Shown one piece after another: positions 27,074 through 37,010 of a stretch of 64,000 nucleotides of DNA. Location: assembly GCA_045629585.1 (NCBI GenBank), contig JAZQRM010000083.1, positions 1 to 64,000 of the forward strand. The letters are read 5' to 3'. Below the pieces are notes generated by a model. That model was not told the DNA's origin. It was given only the letters and a program-made list of their open reading frames with translations, and did not search any database. The DNA is from Taishania sp045629585 (GTDB taxonomy: Bacteria > Bacteroidota > Bacteroidia > Flavobacteriales_D > Crocinitomicaceae). Positions within the stretch are counted from its first letter, which is position 1; each line of letters begins with the position of its first letter. A program made the translations under genes and the position numbers.

Positions 27074-28390
27074 ATGTTTAGAAAGATTAACAATTGGTGT
27101 ATTGGTTTACTAACGGCTATGTTGGTAACTAGTACGTTTGGTGCGCAGGCGCAACCAGATGGGGCTACACTGTTTAAGAAGTGCGCGACATGTCACAGCG
27201 TATTCAAGGATGGTACAGGGCCAAAACTTTATGGAGTAAGAGCTAAGTGGGAAGAAGGTGGCGCGAAAGCGGAGTCTCTTCATACTTGGGTTCGTAACTG
27301 GGAAGCGGCTGCGGCTGCAGATCCTTATGCGGCAGGTGTATCGAAAGTGAAACCTACGAATATGGATAAATTCCCTGCGTTAACAGATGAAGAAATTGAC
27401 GCAATCTTTAATTATGTGGATGCTCAGGAAGTGGTTACAGAAGGCCCTGCTCAAGGGAGTTCTAGTGCTCCAGTTACTGTAGAGGATGAATCTAGTTTTG
27501 GCTGGTTGTGGCTGGTTTTAGGTGTAGTTTTCGCTGTTATCATCATGTCTGTTGGAGGTGTACGTCGTCAATTGAAAATCACTTCAGCTGAGAAGGCGGG
27601 TGAGAAAGTTGATGAGAATGCATCTTATGGACAAGAGTTCAAAGCTTGGGCTTGGAAGTACAAGAGGTATGTTGGAGTCGCTGGATTGGTATTGGTGTTA
27701 AGTGTTCTGGTTAGTTTAATCTTAATGTTAGGTCAAATTGACATTAAAGAAGGTTATCAACCTACTCAACCAATCGATTTCCCTCACTCTGTTCATGCTG
27801 GTTTAAACGGAATTGATTGTAAATACTGTCATAACTCGGTGACTGAATCGAGAACAGCAGGTTTACCTTCAGTGAATGTTTGTATGAACTGTCACAAACA
27901 AGTTACAGGTACTACTCCAGAGCAACAAGAGAAAATTAAAGCAATTTATGCTGCTGCAGGATGGGACGGAAGTCAGTATTCTGGAGATCATAATGAAATT
28001 GTTTGGAACAAAGTTCACGTTTTACCTGATCACGTTTATTTCTCTCACCAACAACATGTTGTAGCTGGTGGTGTTGATTGTATTCAATGTCATGGTGACA
28101 TGAAAACAATGGAAAAAACAGCTAAAGTTCTTTCGGTTGAAGAGTTAAATAAAATCGAAGGTAACATCAAGTTAACTAAGCCAACTTTAACAATGGGTTG
28201 GTGTATCGAGTGTCACGGTGAAAAAGGTATATCTGACGGTCCATTTGATTCAAATGGAAACGGGTACTACGCAGAAATTCACAAGCGTTTAATGAACAAC
28301 GATAGAAAGTTGTATGATGAATACTTGAAAGACGGTAAAATTACCGTTAAAGAATTAGGCGGTTGGGAATGTGCTAAGTGTCACTATTAA
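27074..28390 (+). CDS. actA: Alternative complex III subunit ActA, multihaem cytochrome c with N-terminal monohaem domain
   Basis: 438 residues from the ATG at 27074, chosen over an in-frame TTG at 27053 because it gives a proper signal peptide ending GAQAQ. Six CXXCH haem motifs: CATCH (37-41) in an N-terminal monohaem cytochrome c domain, then, after membrane helices at ~146-166 and ~199-220, CKYCH (249), CMNCH (270), CIQCH (336), CIECH (377) and CAKCH (433). The last five match the pentahaem ActA of alternative complex III, which passes electrons from menaquinol oxidation to cytochrome c. First gene of actABCDEF-coxBA. Confidence 0.93.
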   Translation: MFRKINNWCIGLLTAMLVTSTFGAQAQPDGATLFKKCATCHSVFKDGTGPKLYGVRAKWEEGGAKAESLHTWVRNWEAAAAADPYAAGVSKVKPTNMDKFPALTDEEIDAIFNYVDAQEVVTEGPAQGSSSAPVTVEDESSFGWLWLVLGVVFAVIIMSVGGVRRQLKITSAEKAGEKVDENASYGQEFKAWAWKYKRYVGVAGLVLVLSVLVSLILMLGQIDIKEGYQPTQPIDFPHSVHAGLNGIDCKYCHNSVTESRTAGLPSVNVCMNCHKQVTGTTPEQQEKIKAIYAAAGWDGSQYSGDHNEIVWNKVHVLPDHVYFSHQQHVVAGGVDCIQCHGDMKTMEKTAKVLSVEELNKIEGNIKLTKPTLTMGWCIECHGEKGISDGPFDSNGNGYYAEIHKRLMNNDRKLYDEYLKDGKITVKELGGWECAKCHY

Positions 28391-28417
28391 TAACGAATTG
28401 TAGAAGTCGAAATAACC

Positions 28418-31400
28418 ATGGGAATGACAAGAAAATATTGGAAGGGTCTTGAGGAATTACATGAGACACCTGAATTCCTTAAATCACAAGAGCAAGAGTT
28501 CGCTCAACAGCAGTCTGTTGAAGAATTCTTAGCTGACGATAACTTAAGTGATGGTCAAACTGGACGTAGAGATTTCCTAAAATTCTTAGGATTTAGCGTT
28601 GCAGCTGCTACCGTAGCAGCTTGTGAAGCTCCAGTGACTAGAGCTATTCCATACGTAATTAAGCCAGAAGATGTTACACCTGGTATGCCAACTTGGTACG
28701 CATCAACTTATTATGATGGTAGTTCATATGCATCTATCTTAGTTAAAACACGTGAAGGACGTCCTATCTTTGTTAAAGGAAATAAAGATTATGGATTTAC
28801 TAAAGGAGTTGTAAATGCACAAATCATAGCATCTGTTTTAAGTTTGTATGATAGTTCGCGTTTACAAGATGCTACTGTAAAAGGTACAAAAAAAGGACTT
28901 TCTTCTGTTGATACGGAAGTTATCACAGCATTAAAGTCTGCTAATAAAGTAACTTTAGTTTCTAATACAATTATAAGCCCTGCTATTTTTAGAGCTATTG
29001 ATGAATTCAATACCTCATTAGGAGAAGGGAAATTTGAACATATACAATATGATCCAGTATCATATGCTGGTATTCGTTTAGCAAACCAGGAATCTTTCGG
29101 TCAGGCAATCATTCCTGATTATGATTTCTCGAAGGCTAAAACTATTGTTTCTGTTGGTGCTGATTTCTTAAATTCATGGGTTTTACCTACACAGTTCTCT
29201 AGTCAGTTTGGAGAAACTAGAAATCCTGATGGAGAATGGATGTCTAAGTTTTTTGCTTTTGAATCGAATATGTCGATTACAGGGTCAAATGCAGACTTCC
29301 GTGGTTTGATTAAACCATCTCAACAAGGGAACCTATTAGCATATATTGCTAAAGGTTTAGGTATTTCAACAGATGTTAGTACAGATTTACCAACAGATGT
29401 TAAAGTTGTAGCTGATAAAGCGATTGTTGAATTAAAGAAAACAGGTAAGAACTCTTTAGTTGTTGCAGGTTCTAATAATAAAGCAATCCAAATCTTAGTT
29501 AATGCGATTAATGCAAAATTAGGAGCATATACAACCACAATTAATATTAATAATCCAATTAATCTTTTCAAATCTGATGATGCGAAAATGAATCAATTGG
29601 TACAAGATGTAATCGCTGGCAAAAAAGCTAATGAAGCTATAATCTTCTTAGATACGAATCCAGTTTATACATTGGCAAATGGAGTTGCTTTTAAAGCAGC
29701 TTTATCGAAGGTTAAAACAACGGTTGCTATTTCTCAATTTGCAGATGAAACAGCAGTAAACTGTGAGTTTGTTTATCCTTCATTACATGCTTTGGAATCT
29801 TGGAATGATTTCCAACCAAAGAAAAATGCATACGCTATTTCACAACCTGTTATCAGACCTTTATTTGCTAATGCTGTTTCACCAATCGAAACATTCTTAG
29901 TTTGGGCTGGTACAGCTTATCGTGGAGGTAAAGATTCTAAAGTAGCTTACGAATATATTCGTAGTACATTTGATACAACAGATGATTGGAATTTAGCAGT
30001 GCACAATTCAATCGTTGAAGTGGATGCTACACCAGCAGAAAATGTAACAATTGAAGCTTCTTTAAATGTTGCTAGTCAATTGCCATCTGTTTCTGGGGTA
30101 GAAGTAATGGTTTATCAAAAAGCATCTTTAGGAATTGGTACACAGGCAAACAACCCTTGGTTACAAGAGATGCCAGATCCATTAACTAAAGTTACTTGGG
30201 ATAACTATTTCACGATGAATCCAGTGGAAATGAAAGGGAAATATAATATTTCTTTTGATCAAGAACACGGATTGTCTTTAGCAACTTTTACTGTAAACGG
30301 TGTTAAAATGACTTTACCTGTTTATCCATTACCAGGTCAAGCTTTAGGGACAATTGGTGTCGCTTTAGGTTATGGACGTGGTGCAAATGGTGAGAAAATT
30401 GGTAATGCTGCGTTTCAAACAGCTGAGTATGGTGGATATATCACAAATGAAAATGGTATACCGAAGCCAATTGGTCAAAATGCATTCCAATTCGTATCAT
30501 TTGTAAATGGTACGTATTCTTACGAGGCTGCAGGTTCTATTACTGGTGCTGAAGGTGTTTATCCAATTGCGGCAACGCAAATTGCTAACACTTCAATGGC
30601 TCGTCATTCGATTGTTAGAGAAACAACCCTAGAGACTTATAAAAAAGGAAATAAAGATGCATACAATGCGCCTTACACATTGCAAAAAATCGATGAGCAA
30701 GGTAAGCACGTTGCTGTTCCAATATCTGAATTCAATTTATGGGATGAACATCCTGTAGAACATATCGGACACCGTTGGGTAATGTCTATCGATCTTAACC
30801 AATGTTTTGGTTGTGGTGCTTGTTTAATTGCTTGTCAGGCTGAGAATAATGTTCCGGTTGTTGGTAAAGATGAAGTACGCAGAGGTCGTGAAATGCATTG
30901 GTTGCGTTTAGATCGTTATTTCTGTTCTGAAGAAGAAGCAGCAATTGGTACACGTAAAGATCCTCAAGATTTTAGCTATACTAAAGCGGAGAAAGATATC
31001 CCTGTAAATCCTTCGGTAATCTTTATGCCGATGATGTGTCACCACTGTAATCACGCACCTTGTGAGACAGTTTGTCCAGTGGCTGCGACAACGCATTCAA
31101 ATGAAGGTTTAAACCAAATGACTTATAACAGATGTATCGGTACGCGTTATTGTGCTAACAACTGTCCTTATAAAGTTCGTCGTTTCAACTGGTTTAATTA
31201 TCCTTCTTATAAGAAGTTTACAGAAATCAACCCTTCTCAGGATGATCTAGGACGTATGGTATTAAATCCAGATGTTACGGTTCGTACACGTGGGGTAATG
31301 GAAAAATGTTCTTTCTGTGTTCAAAATATTCAAGCTGGTAAATTAAAAGCTAAAGTCGAAGGACGTGCGGTAGTTGATGGTGATGTTTCAGCTGCTTGTG

Positions 31401-31630
31401 GTGATGCTTGTCCTGCAGGTGCTATTACATTCGGAGACTGGAATGATATTACTTCGAATGTGCGTAAATCAGCAGATAATGTTCGATCTTATCAAGTTTT
31501 AGAAGAAATCGGAGTTCGTCCTAACGTTTACTTTAGTGTGAAAGTTAGAAATGATGATAATACGCTTTTAGATAAAATCCAAGAAGAAGCAGTAGCTAGT
31601 CATCATGCAGATGATCATTCAAATCATTAA
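28418..31630 (+). CDS. actB: Alternative complex III subunit ActB, iron-sulfur/molybdopterin-oxidoreductase-like
   Basis: 1070 residues. A Tat-like signal displaced from the N-terminus (GRRDFLKFLGF, Arg50-Arg51) is followed by AAC at Cys69, a likely lipidation site. A large molybdopterin-oxidoreductase-like region (~75-770) is thought to lack the cofactor in this family. The C-terminal third has four ferredoxin-type Cys groups, beginning CFGCGACLIAC, CHHCNHAPCETVCP, CIGTRYCANNCP and CSFCVQN / CGDACP. It carries electrons within complex III on the periplasmic side. The C-terminus is His-rich (SHHADDHSNH). Spaced 27 bases from actA. Confidence 0.95.
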   Translation: MGMTRKYWKGLEELHETPEFLKSQEQEFAQQQSVEEFLADDNLSDGQTGRRDFLKFLGFSVAAATVAACEAPVTRAIPYVIKPEDVTPGMPTWYASTYYDGSSYASILVKTREGRPIFVKGNKDYGFTKGVVNAQIIASVLSLYDSSRLQDATVKGTKKGLSSVDTEVITALKSANKVTLVSNTIISPAIFRAIDEFNTSLGEGKFEHIQYDPVSYAGIRLANQESFGQAIIPDYDFSKAKTIVSVGADFLNSWVLPTQFSSQFGETRNPDGEWMSKFFAFESNMSITGSNADFRGLIKPSQQGNLLAYIAKGLGISTDVSTDLPTDVKVVADKAIVELKKTGKNSLVVAGSNNKAIQILVNAINAKLGAYTTTININNPINLFKSDDAKMNQLVQDVIAGKKANEAIIFLDTNPVYTLANGVAFKAALSKVKTTVAISQFADETAVNCEFVYPSLHALESWNDFQPKKNAYAISQPVIRPLFANAVSPIETFLVWAGTAYRGGKDSKVAYEYIRSTFDTTDDWNLAVHNSIVEVDATPAENVTIEASLNVASQLPSVSGVEVMVYQKASLGIGTQANNPWLQEMPDPLTKVTWDNYFTMNPVEMKGKYNISFDQEHGLSLATFTVNGVKMTLPVYPLPGQALGTIGVALGYGRGANGEKIGNAAFQTAEYGGYITNENGIPKPIGQNAFQFVSFVNGTYSYEAAGSITGAEGVYPIAATQIANTSMARHSIVRETTLETYKKGNKDAYNAPYTLQKIDEQGKHVAVPISEFNLWDEHPVEHIGHRWVMSIDLNQCFGCGACLIACQAENNVPVVGKDEVRRGREMHWLRLDRYFCSEEEAAIGTRKDPQDFSYTKAEKDIPVNPSVIFMPMMCHHCNHAPCETVCPVAATTHSNEGLNQMTYNRCIGTRYCANNCPYKVRRFNWFNYPSYKKFTEINPSQDDLGRMVLNPDVTVRTRGVMEKCSFCVQNIQAGKLKAKVEGRAVVDGDVSAACGDACPAGAITFGDWNDITSNVRKSADNVRSYQVLEEIGVRPNVYFSVKVRNDDNTLLDKIQEEAVASHHADDHSNH

Positions 31631-31655
31631 TAATTAAGAATTAAAAACAATTGTA

Positions 31656-33068
31656 ATGCATAAGGAAGCAGCAATTCGAGAGCCCCTCATCTTAGGTCAT
31701 AAGACCTATCATGACATCACAGAAGATGTTTGTAAGCCGATAGAGGACAAAGCACCACGCATGTGGTACATTTTGTTTACGATCGCTTTAATCATCGGTT
31801 TATATGGTGTAGGATGTATCCTTTATTTGTTAGGAACAGGTATTGGAGTATGGGGTCTAAATAAAACAATTGGTTGGGCATGGGATATTACTAACTTCGT
31901 TTGGTGGGTTGGTATTGGTCACGCCGGAACTTTGATTTCAGCCGTACTATTATTGTTCCGTCAAAAATGGAGAATGGCAATTAACCGTTCTGCTGAGGCG
32001 ATGACAATATTTGCAGTATTTATGGCAGGTACATATCCTTTGATTCACATGGGGCGTTTATGGTTGGGTTATTTTGTAATGCCTATTCCGAACCAACTAG
32101 GTTCGTTATGGGTTAACTTTAACTCTCCTTTATTGTGGGATGTATTTGCGATCTCAACGTATTTATCTGTTGGATTAGTGTTCTGGTACATTGGATTAAT
32201 ACCTGATTTTGCTACTATTCGTGATAGAGCTAAGAAACCAGTTTCTAAGAAGATGTATTCTATTCTTGCTTTTGGATGGTCTGGTAGAGCAAAACAGTGG
32301 AATAGATTTGAGATGGTATCTTTGGTTTTAGCTGGTTTGGCTACTCCTTTGGTATTCTCGGTTCACTCTATTGTATCTTTTGACTTTGCTACCTCAGTAA
32401 TTCCAGGTTGGCATACTACAATTTTCCCTCCTTATTTCGTGGCAGGTGCGGTTTTCTCTGGTTTTGCCATGGTACAGACGTTGATGTTGATTATGCGTAA
32501 GGCAATGGGTCTTGAGGCATATATTCACACAAAGCATATTGAGTACATGAATATCGTTATCATGACGACAGGATCTATTGTTGGTACAGCGTATATTACA
32601 GAGTTATTCATCTCTTGGTATTCTGGGGTTGAGTATGAAGGATATGCATTCTTCAATCGTGCAACAGGTCCTTACTGGTGGGCTTATTGGTCAATGATGA
32701 CTTGTAACGTTATTTCTCCACAGTTGATGTGGTTTAAGAAGCTAAGAAGATCGTTAGTGTTTACCTTTATTATTTCAATTGTTGTAAACATTGGTATGTG
32801 GTTTGAGCGTTACGTAATTATCGTTACTTCTTTACATAGAGATTTCTTACCTTCCTCTTGGAGTATGCATTACCCAAGTAATATTGACATAGGAATCTAT
32901 GTGGGAACTATTGGTTTGTTCTTCGTATTCTTCTTATTGTTTGCTCGTTTCTTCCCTGTATTGGCTCTAAATGAGGTTAAGACAATATTGAAGTCTTCTG
33001 GTGAGTATCAAAAAAGCTTACCTGACACACATCATGGACATGATCATTCAGAAAATATTAATCATTAA
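31656..33068 (+). CDS. actC: Alternative complex III subunit ActC, NrfD/PsrC-like quinol-binding membrane protein
   Basis: 470 residues with about ten transmembrane helices of the NrfD (polysulfide reductase C) type; typical stretches are WVGIGHAGTLISA and PIPNQLGSLWVNFNSPLLWD. It forms the quinol site beside ActB in the inner membrane. Its fold is repeated in ActF. The C-terminus ends in a His-rich tail (DTHHGHDHSENINH) like that of ActB. It follows actB by 25 bases and precedes actD by 11. Confidence 0.95.
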   Translation: MHKEAAIREPLILGHKTYHDITEDVCKPIEDKAPRMWYILFTIALIIGLYGVGCILYLLGTGIGVWGLNKTIGWAWDITNFVWWVGIGHAGTLISAVLLLFRQKWRMAINRSAEAMTIFAVFMAGTYPLIHMGRLWLGYFVMPIPNQLGSLWVNFNSPLLWDVFAISTYLSVGLVFWYIGLIPDFATIRDRAKKPVSKKMYSILAFGWSGRAKQWNRFEMVSLVLAGLATPLVFSVHSIVSFDFATSVIPGWHTTIFPPYFVAGAVFSGFAMVQTLMLIMRKAMGLEAYIHTKHIEYMNIVIMTTGSIVGTAYITELFISWYSGVEYEGYAFFNRATGPYWWAYWSMMTCNVISPQLMWFKKLRRSLVFTFIISIVVNIGMWFERYVIIVTSLHRDFLPSSWSMHYPSNIDIGIYVGTIGLFFVFFLLFARFFPVLALNEVKTILKSSGEYQKSLPDTHHGHDHSENINH

Positions 33069-33079
33069 TTGGAGAAAAG

Positions 33080-33616
33080 ATGGCAGAAAAAGTTATATAT
33101 GCAATGTACGATGACGACGATGTACTAAAAGATGGTGCAAAGAAGTTAGTTGCAAAAGGTATTAAAGTTGCGGAAGTATTTTCTCCATTCCCAATTCACG
33201 GTATTGATCCAATCATTGGAGTAAAAAATACCCGATTAGGAATTATGGCTTTTATCTATGGTTTGACAGGTTTAACTTTGGCAACTATAGGGATGCGTTA
33301 TTTTATGATTGTAAACTGGCCAATGAATATTGGAGGTAAACCAAACTTTTCATACTTAGAAAATGTGTTATCTTTTGTGCCGATTTCATTTGAGTTTACA
33401 GTTTTGATGGCAGCGCACGGGATGGCAACAACTTATTTCTTATTAAATAGAACATTGCCTGGTATGCCAGCATCTAATCCTGATCCACGTACAACAGATG
33501 ATCGCTTTGTTATGGAAATTAGGACTGCTGATAATAGTCAGTTTTCTGCAGATGAAATCGAAGCTTTGATCAAAGAAACGGGTATTGTGGAATTGGATCA
33601 AAAAGAATTAAAATAA
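33080..33616 (+). CDS. actD: Alternative complex III subunit ActD (DUF3341)
   Basis: 178 residues. N-terminal DUF3341 ferredoxin-like domain (MAEKVIYAMYDDDDVLKDGA, PFPIHGIDPIIG), two transmembrane helices (~55-75 and ~100-125) and a cytoplasmic C-terminal part ending DPRTTDDRF...ELDQKELK. ActD packs against ActC/ActF in solved complexes; its own role is structural or unclear. A perfect hairpin follows in the 50-base gap before actE. Confidence 0.93.
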   Translation: MAEKVIYAMYDDDDVLKDGAKKLVAKGIKVAEVFSPFPIHGIDPIIGVKNTRLGIMAFIYGLTGLTLATIGMRYFMIVNWPMNIGGKPNFSYLENVLSFVPISFEFTVLMAAHGMATTYFLLNRTLPGMPASNPDPRTTDDRFVMEIRTADNSQFSADEIEALIKETGIVELDQKELK

Positions 33617-33623
33617 TTTGCCC

Positions 33624-33653
33624 GATTCCCAATGGCAACATTGGGAATCTTTT
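33624..33653 (+). terminator. Intraoperonic GNRA-capped hairpin between actD and actE
   Basis: A perfect 11-bp stem (33624-33634 with 33639-33649) closed by a GCAA tetraloop, followed by TTTT, 13 bases before the actE ATG. The short T run suggests a partial terminator, or a stable RNA element that sets processing or protects a message end inside the operon. Confidence 0.7.
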
Positions 33654-33666
33654 AAAGTCAATAAAA

Positions 33667-34392
33667 ATGAAAATGAATTTTAAGGCAATCGCAAGTTTAA
33701 CATTATCGGCAACAGCACTGTTGTTCGTGTCTTGTTCTTCTGACAAAAATAGTTCTGGGCTTGAATACATGCCAGATATGTATCGTTCAGCTGCTATTGA
33801 ACCATATGTTGATTATGGGCAAATTAGAGAACGTATCATTACGGAATTGACGATGACACGTTCTGCTCTTGTTCCAGCTTATGGTACTATACCTTTTCAA
33901 GGTTCTGATGCTGAAAACACGGCGTTGTTTTTACCATTCTCCTATTTACCAAACGAAGCTTTTAAGTTATCACATGATTTGCAAGGTTTCGAATTTTCTA
34001 AAGAAGATACATACGCAGCTTCTGCAGCAATGAATACGAATCCTTTGAAAATTACTTCTGCAAATGCAGATCTGATTTTAGCTGAAGGGAAAAAATTGTA
34101 TTCTTCCAATTGTGTGCAGTGTCATGGTGAGAAAGGCGATGGGAAAGGTACAATGGTTAGTAACAAAAAGTATGAAGGGGTTCCTGATTATGCAGACAAG
34201 AATGATTTAAGTGAAGGGCAAATGTTCTATTCTATTTACTACGGTAAAGGAGCAATGGGATCTCACGCTTCGATCCTAAATAAAAAAGAGATCTGGACTT
34301 TGGTTCACTACATTCGTAAGTTCCAAAATGCAGAATATGGTAAAGCGCCGCAAGTTGCAATTACGGTTACTGATACGACTTCTAATAACTAA
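33667..34392 (+). CDS. actE: Alternative complex III subunit ActE, monohaem cytochrome c lipoprotein
   Basis: 241 residues with a lipoprotein signal (LLFVSC, Cys23). The N-terminal half contains the family stretch 'LEYMPDMYRSAAIEPY'; the C-terminal half is a cytochrome c domain with CVQCH (149-153) and a Met ligand region (GKGAMGSHAS). It is anchored in the periplasm and hands electrons from ActA to the oxidase. It is separated from actD by a hairpin that could tune its level. Confidence 0.94.
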   Translation: MKMNFKAIASLTLSATALLFVSCSSDKNSSGLEYMPDMYRSAAIEPYVDYGQIRERIITELTMTRSALVPAYGTIPFQGSDAENTALFLPFSYLPNEAFKLSHDLQGFEFSKEDTYAASAAMNTNPLKITSANADLILAEGKKLYSSNCVQCHGEKGDGKGTMVSNKKYEGVPDYADKNDLSEGQMFYSIYYGKGAMGSHASILNKKEIWTLVHYIRKFQNAEYGKAPQVAITVTDTTSNN

Positions 34393-34412
34393 TAATCTGA
34401 AATCAGGAGAAA

Positions 34413-35609
34413 ATGGAATTTAAAATTTCAAATAAAGCGAAATGGGTAACCCTACTATTAATTGGAGTAGGTGCTTTATTCACGCTAATTGGAGCTTTAT
34501 CAATTAGCGATCATTTTGGTCAACGTTTCTTGGCAAACAGCTTAGTAAATAGTTTCTTCTTCTTTTCTATTGGATTGGGAGCACTATTCTTCTTAGCACT
34601 ACAATATGCTACAGAAACAGGTTGGTACGCATCTGTTAAACGAGTAATCGAGGCAGTTGCAGGATTTATTCCAGTAGGTATATTAATGTTAATTATTACA
34701 TTGGCATTAATTTCCTTAAATCATGGAGCTCACATCTATATTTGGATGGATCCAGAAACGTATACAAAAGGAAGTGCACATTATGATGCAATTATTGCTG
34801 GTAAGCATGCTTACTTGAATATTCCTTTCTTTTGGATTAGAACAATTGCTTATCTAGCAACATACTATATTTTCTACAAGGGTTTCCGTAAAAGATCTTT
34901 ACTAGAGGATAAAGTTGGAGGTACAGATATTCACTTTACAAACTTTAAGAAAGCTGCGACTTTCCTAGTTTTCTTTGCTGTATTTTCCTCTATGCAAACT
35001 TGGGATTGGTTAATGTCAATTGACGTACACTGGTTCTCTACTTTGTTCGGATGGTATGTATTTGCTGGGATGTGGTGTTCTACTATGGTAGTATTAGTTA
35101 TTACTACTCTATATCTTAAGAAATTAGGTTATTTACCTAAAGTAAACGACTCACACATTCATGATTTAGGAAAATGGACATTTGCTACTTCATTTCTTTG
35201 GTCCTATTTGTTTTTCTGTCAATATATGTTGTATTGGTATGCAAATGTTCCAGAAGAAGTAACTTATTACATTACAAGAATTGAGGAGTATAAGTTACCT
35301 TACTTTGGAATGTTCTTTATTAACTTTGTATTCCCAATGTTAATTTTGATGTCTCGTGATGCTAAGCGCAATGCTGGAATTCTTACCTTAGTTGGTGTGA
35401 TTATCTTAATTGGGCACTGGATGGATGTTTATTTAATGGTTGTTGCAGGTTCTTTCGGGCCAACATCACATTTTGGAATATTTGAAATTGGTTTTGCATT
35501 GTTGGTAGCAGGAATCTTCATTTTTACGATTCTTACTAATTTGAGTAAAGCTCCATTGACGCCAGTAAATCACCCATTCTTGGACGAGAGTATTCATCAT
35601 GAAATTTAA
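34413..35609 (+). CDS. actF: Alternative complex III subunit ActF, NrfD-like membrane protein
   Basis: 398 residues with about ten transmembrane helices, related in layout to ActC but more divergent. Conserved stretches include SVKRVIEAVAGFIPVG, FFWIRTIAYLATYYIFY, MQTWDWLMSIDVHWFSTLFGWY and LFCQYMLYWYANVPEE-like sequence. It sits in the inner membrane next to ActD; a second quinone site or proton path has been proposed for the family. 20 bases after actE and 29 before coxB. Confidence 0.94.
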   Translation: MEFKISNKAKWVTLLLIGVGALFTLIGALSISDHFGQRFLANSLVNSFFFFSIGLGALFFLALQYATETGWYASVKRVIEAVAGFIPVGILMLIITLALISLNHGAHIYIWMDPETYTKGSAHYDAIIAGKHAYLNIPFFWIRTIAYLATYYIFYKGFRKRSLLEDKVGGTDIHFTNFKKAATFLVFFAVFSSMQTWDWLMSIDVHWFSTLFGWYVFAGMWCSTMVVLVITTLYLKKLGYLPKVNDSHIHDLGKWTFATSFLWSYLFFCQYMLYWYANVPEEVTYYITRIEEYKLPYFGMFFINFVFPMLILMSRDAKRNAGILTLVGVIILIGHWMDVYLMVVAGSFGPTSHFGIFEIGFALLVAGIFIFTILTNLSKAPLTPVNHPFLDESIHHEI

Positions 35610-35638
35610 TTGAGTTATTCATCACAGAACAATATAAA

Positions 35639-36976
35639 ATGAGTAAATTATTTGCATTAATCGTCATAGTTTTAGGCGTAATTGCTATCGCGCAATTAGT
35701 ACGCTTGTACGAGGAAGCCTCAAAGTTGAGAAACAGAGGTGAACACGAAGTGTCGGAACGAGACAACCGTCTTAATGCGAAGTTGATGATAGCCTTTATG
35801 GTTTTATTCTTCGGTTTCGTTACTTACTTGTTCGTACATTACGGATGGACAGGTAGAGGAGGAGCAGCGTCTGAACATGGTAAACGTTTAGATTGGTTGT
35901 TAGACCTTAATCTTTGGATCATTACAACTGTTTTCTTTATTACTAATTTCTTACTTTTTGGTTTTGCATATAAGTATGTAAAGAAGCCTGGTGTTCCTGC
36001 TTTATATTTCCCACACAATAATGTGCTTGAGTTAGTTTGGACGGTAGTTCCTGCTATTTCTTTGCTAGTAATCATCGTTTTAGGTTTGATAGAATGGAAT
36101 AAAGCCACTTCAAAACCAACTGATGATGCTATCGTTGTTGAATTGTTTTCTAAGCAATTTGATTGGACAGCGCGTTATTCAGGACAGGATAACAAATTAG
36201 GTCGATTTGATTATAAGTTGACTACAGATAAAAACATGTTAGCTATCTCTAATACTGAAACTATTGATTATGCTATCGATAAGATGATGAATGACTCTTT
36301 GCTTGGAATGAAAGCGATGGAGCGTAAGTTAAACGATCGTAACATTGTAATGGTTCCTTCTGATCGTGAAGCGATGAAATTAACATTGAAGAGAAACGAA
36401 GAAATTTATCGTTTACTGATACAAATGAAAAATCGTCATGATAAAGCATTTGATGCGCAATCTTGGGATGATATTATTATTGCAGGTCCAGCTGAAAAAT
36501 TGTATTTAGCGAAAGGACAAGAATTTGAAATGCATTTCCGTTCTAAAGACGTTATTCACTCTGCTTTCTTCCCTCATTTCCGTGTTCAAATGAATACAGT
36601 ACCAGGACAGGTTACTCGTTTTAAGGTAACTCCAGATAAGACTACAGCGGAGATGCGTAAGGAGAAAAATGATCCTAAATTCGAATATGCTTTAATGTGT
36701 AATAAGATTTGTGGTAGTTCTCACTACAAAATGTACATGATTGTTGAAGTATTAGAGCGTGACGAATACAACGCAGTTATGAAAGCATTTGATCTTGGAG
36801 CTGACAATGCATTGCGTCCAGCAAACAATCAATTGACTGAAAACGAATTAAAATTGGTTAAGAAAGTATTAGGAGAGAATTTGCCTGGTGCTCACCGTTT
36901 TGAGACTTTATTTAAAGGGGCACCAGCTGCTCCTGCTGCTGAAGTAGTGGAAACAGAAGAAGTTCCAGCTGCGTAA
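35639..36976 (+). CDS. coxB: Cytochrome c oxidase subunit II
   Basis: 445 residues, long for the family. An extra N-terminal helix (4-22) precedes the two usual transmembrane helices (~48-66, ~92-112, with another hydrophobic stretch ~133-151). The CuA domain has His307 (VIHSAFFPHF) and CNKICGSSHYKM with Cys354, Cys358, His362 and Met365; Lys356 stands where most homologues have Glu, a backbone ligand only. A helical insert of ~90 residues (~195-285) interrupts the cupredoxin domain. It receives electrons from the complex III cytochromes. Directly follows actF. Confidence 0.95.
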   Translation: MSKLFALIVIVLGVIAIAQLVRLYEEASKLRNRGEHEVSERDNRLNAKLMIAFMVLFFGFVTYLFVHYGWTGRGGAASEHGKRLDWLLDLNLWIITTVFFITNFLLFGFAYKYVKKPGVPALYFPHNNVLELVWTVVPAISLLVIIVLGLIEWNKATSKPTDDAIVVELFSKQFDWTARYSGQDNKLGRFDYKLTTDKNMLAISNTETIDYAIDKMMNDSLLGMKAMERKLNDRNIVMVPSDREAMKLTLKRNEEIYRLLIQMKNRHDKAFDAQSWDDIIIAGPAEKLYLAKGQEFEMHFRSKDVIHSAFFPHFRVQMNTVPGQVTRFKVTPDKTTAEMRKEKNDPKFEYALMCNKICGSSHYKMYMIVEVLERDEYNAVMKAFDLGADNALRPANNQLTENELKLVKKVLGENLPGAHRFETLFKGAPAAPAAEVVETEEVPAA

Positions 36977-37010
36977 TTGTATTGGTATTAAATTTTTAAA
37001 TTAAAGTAAA

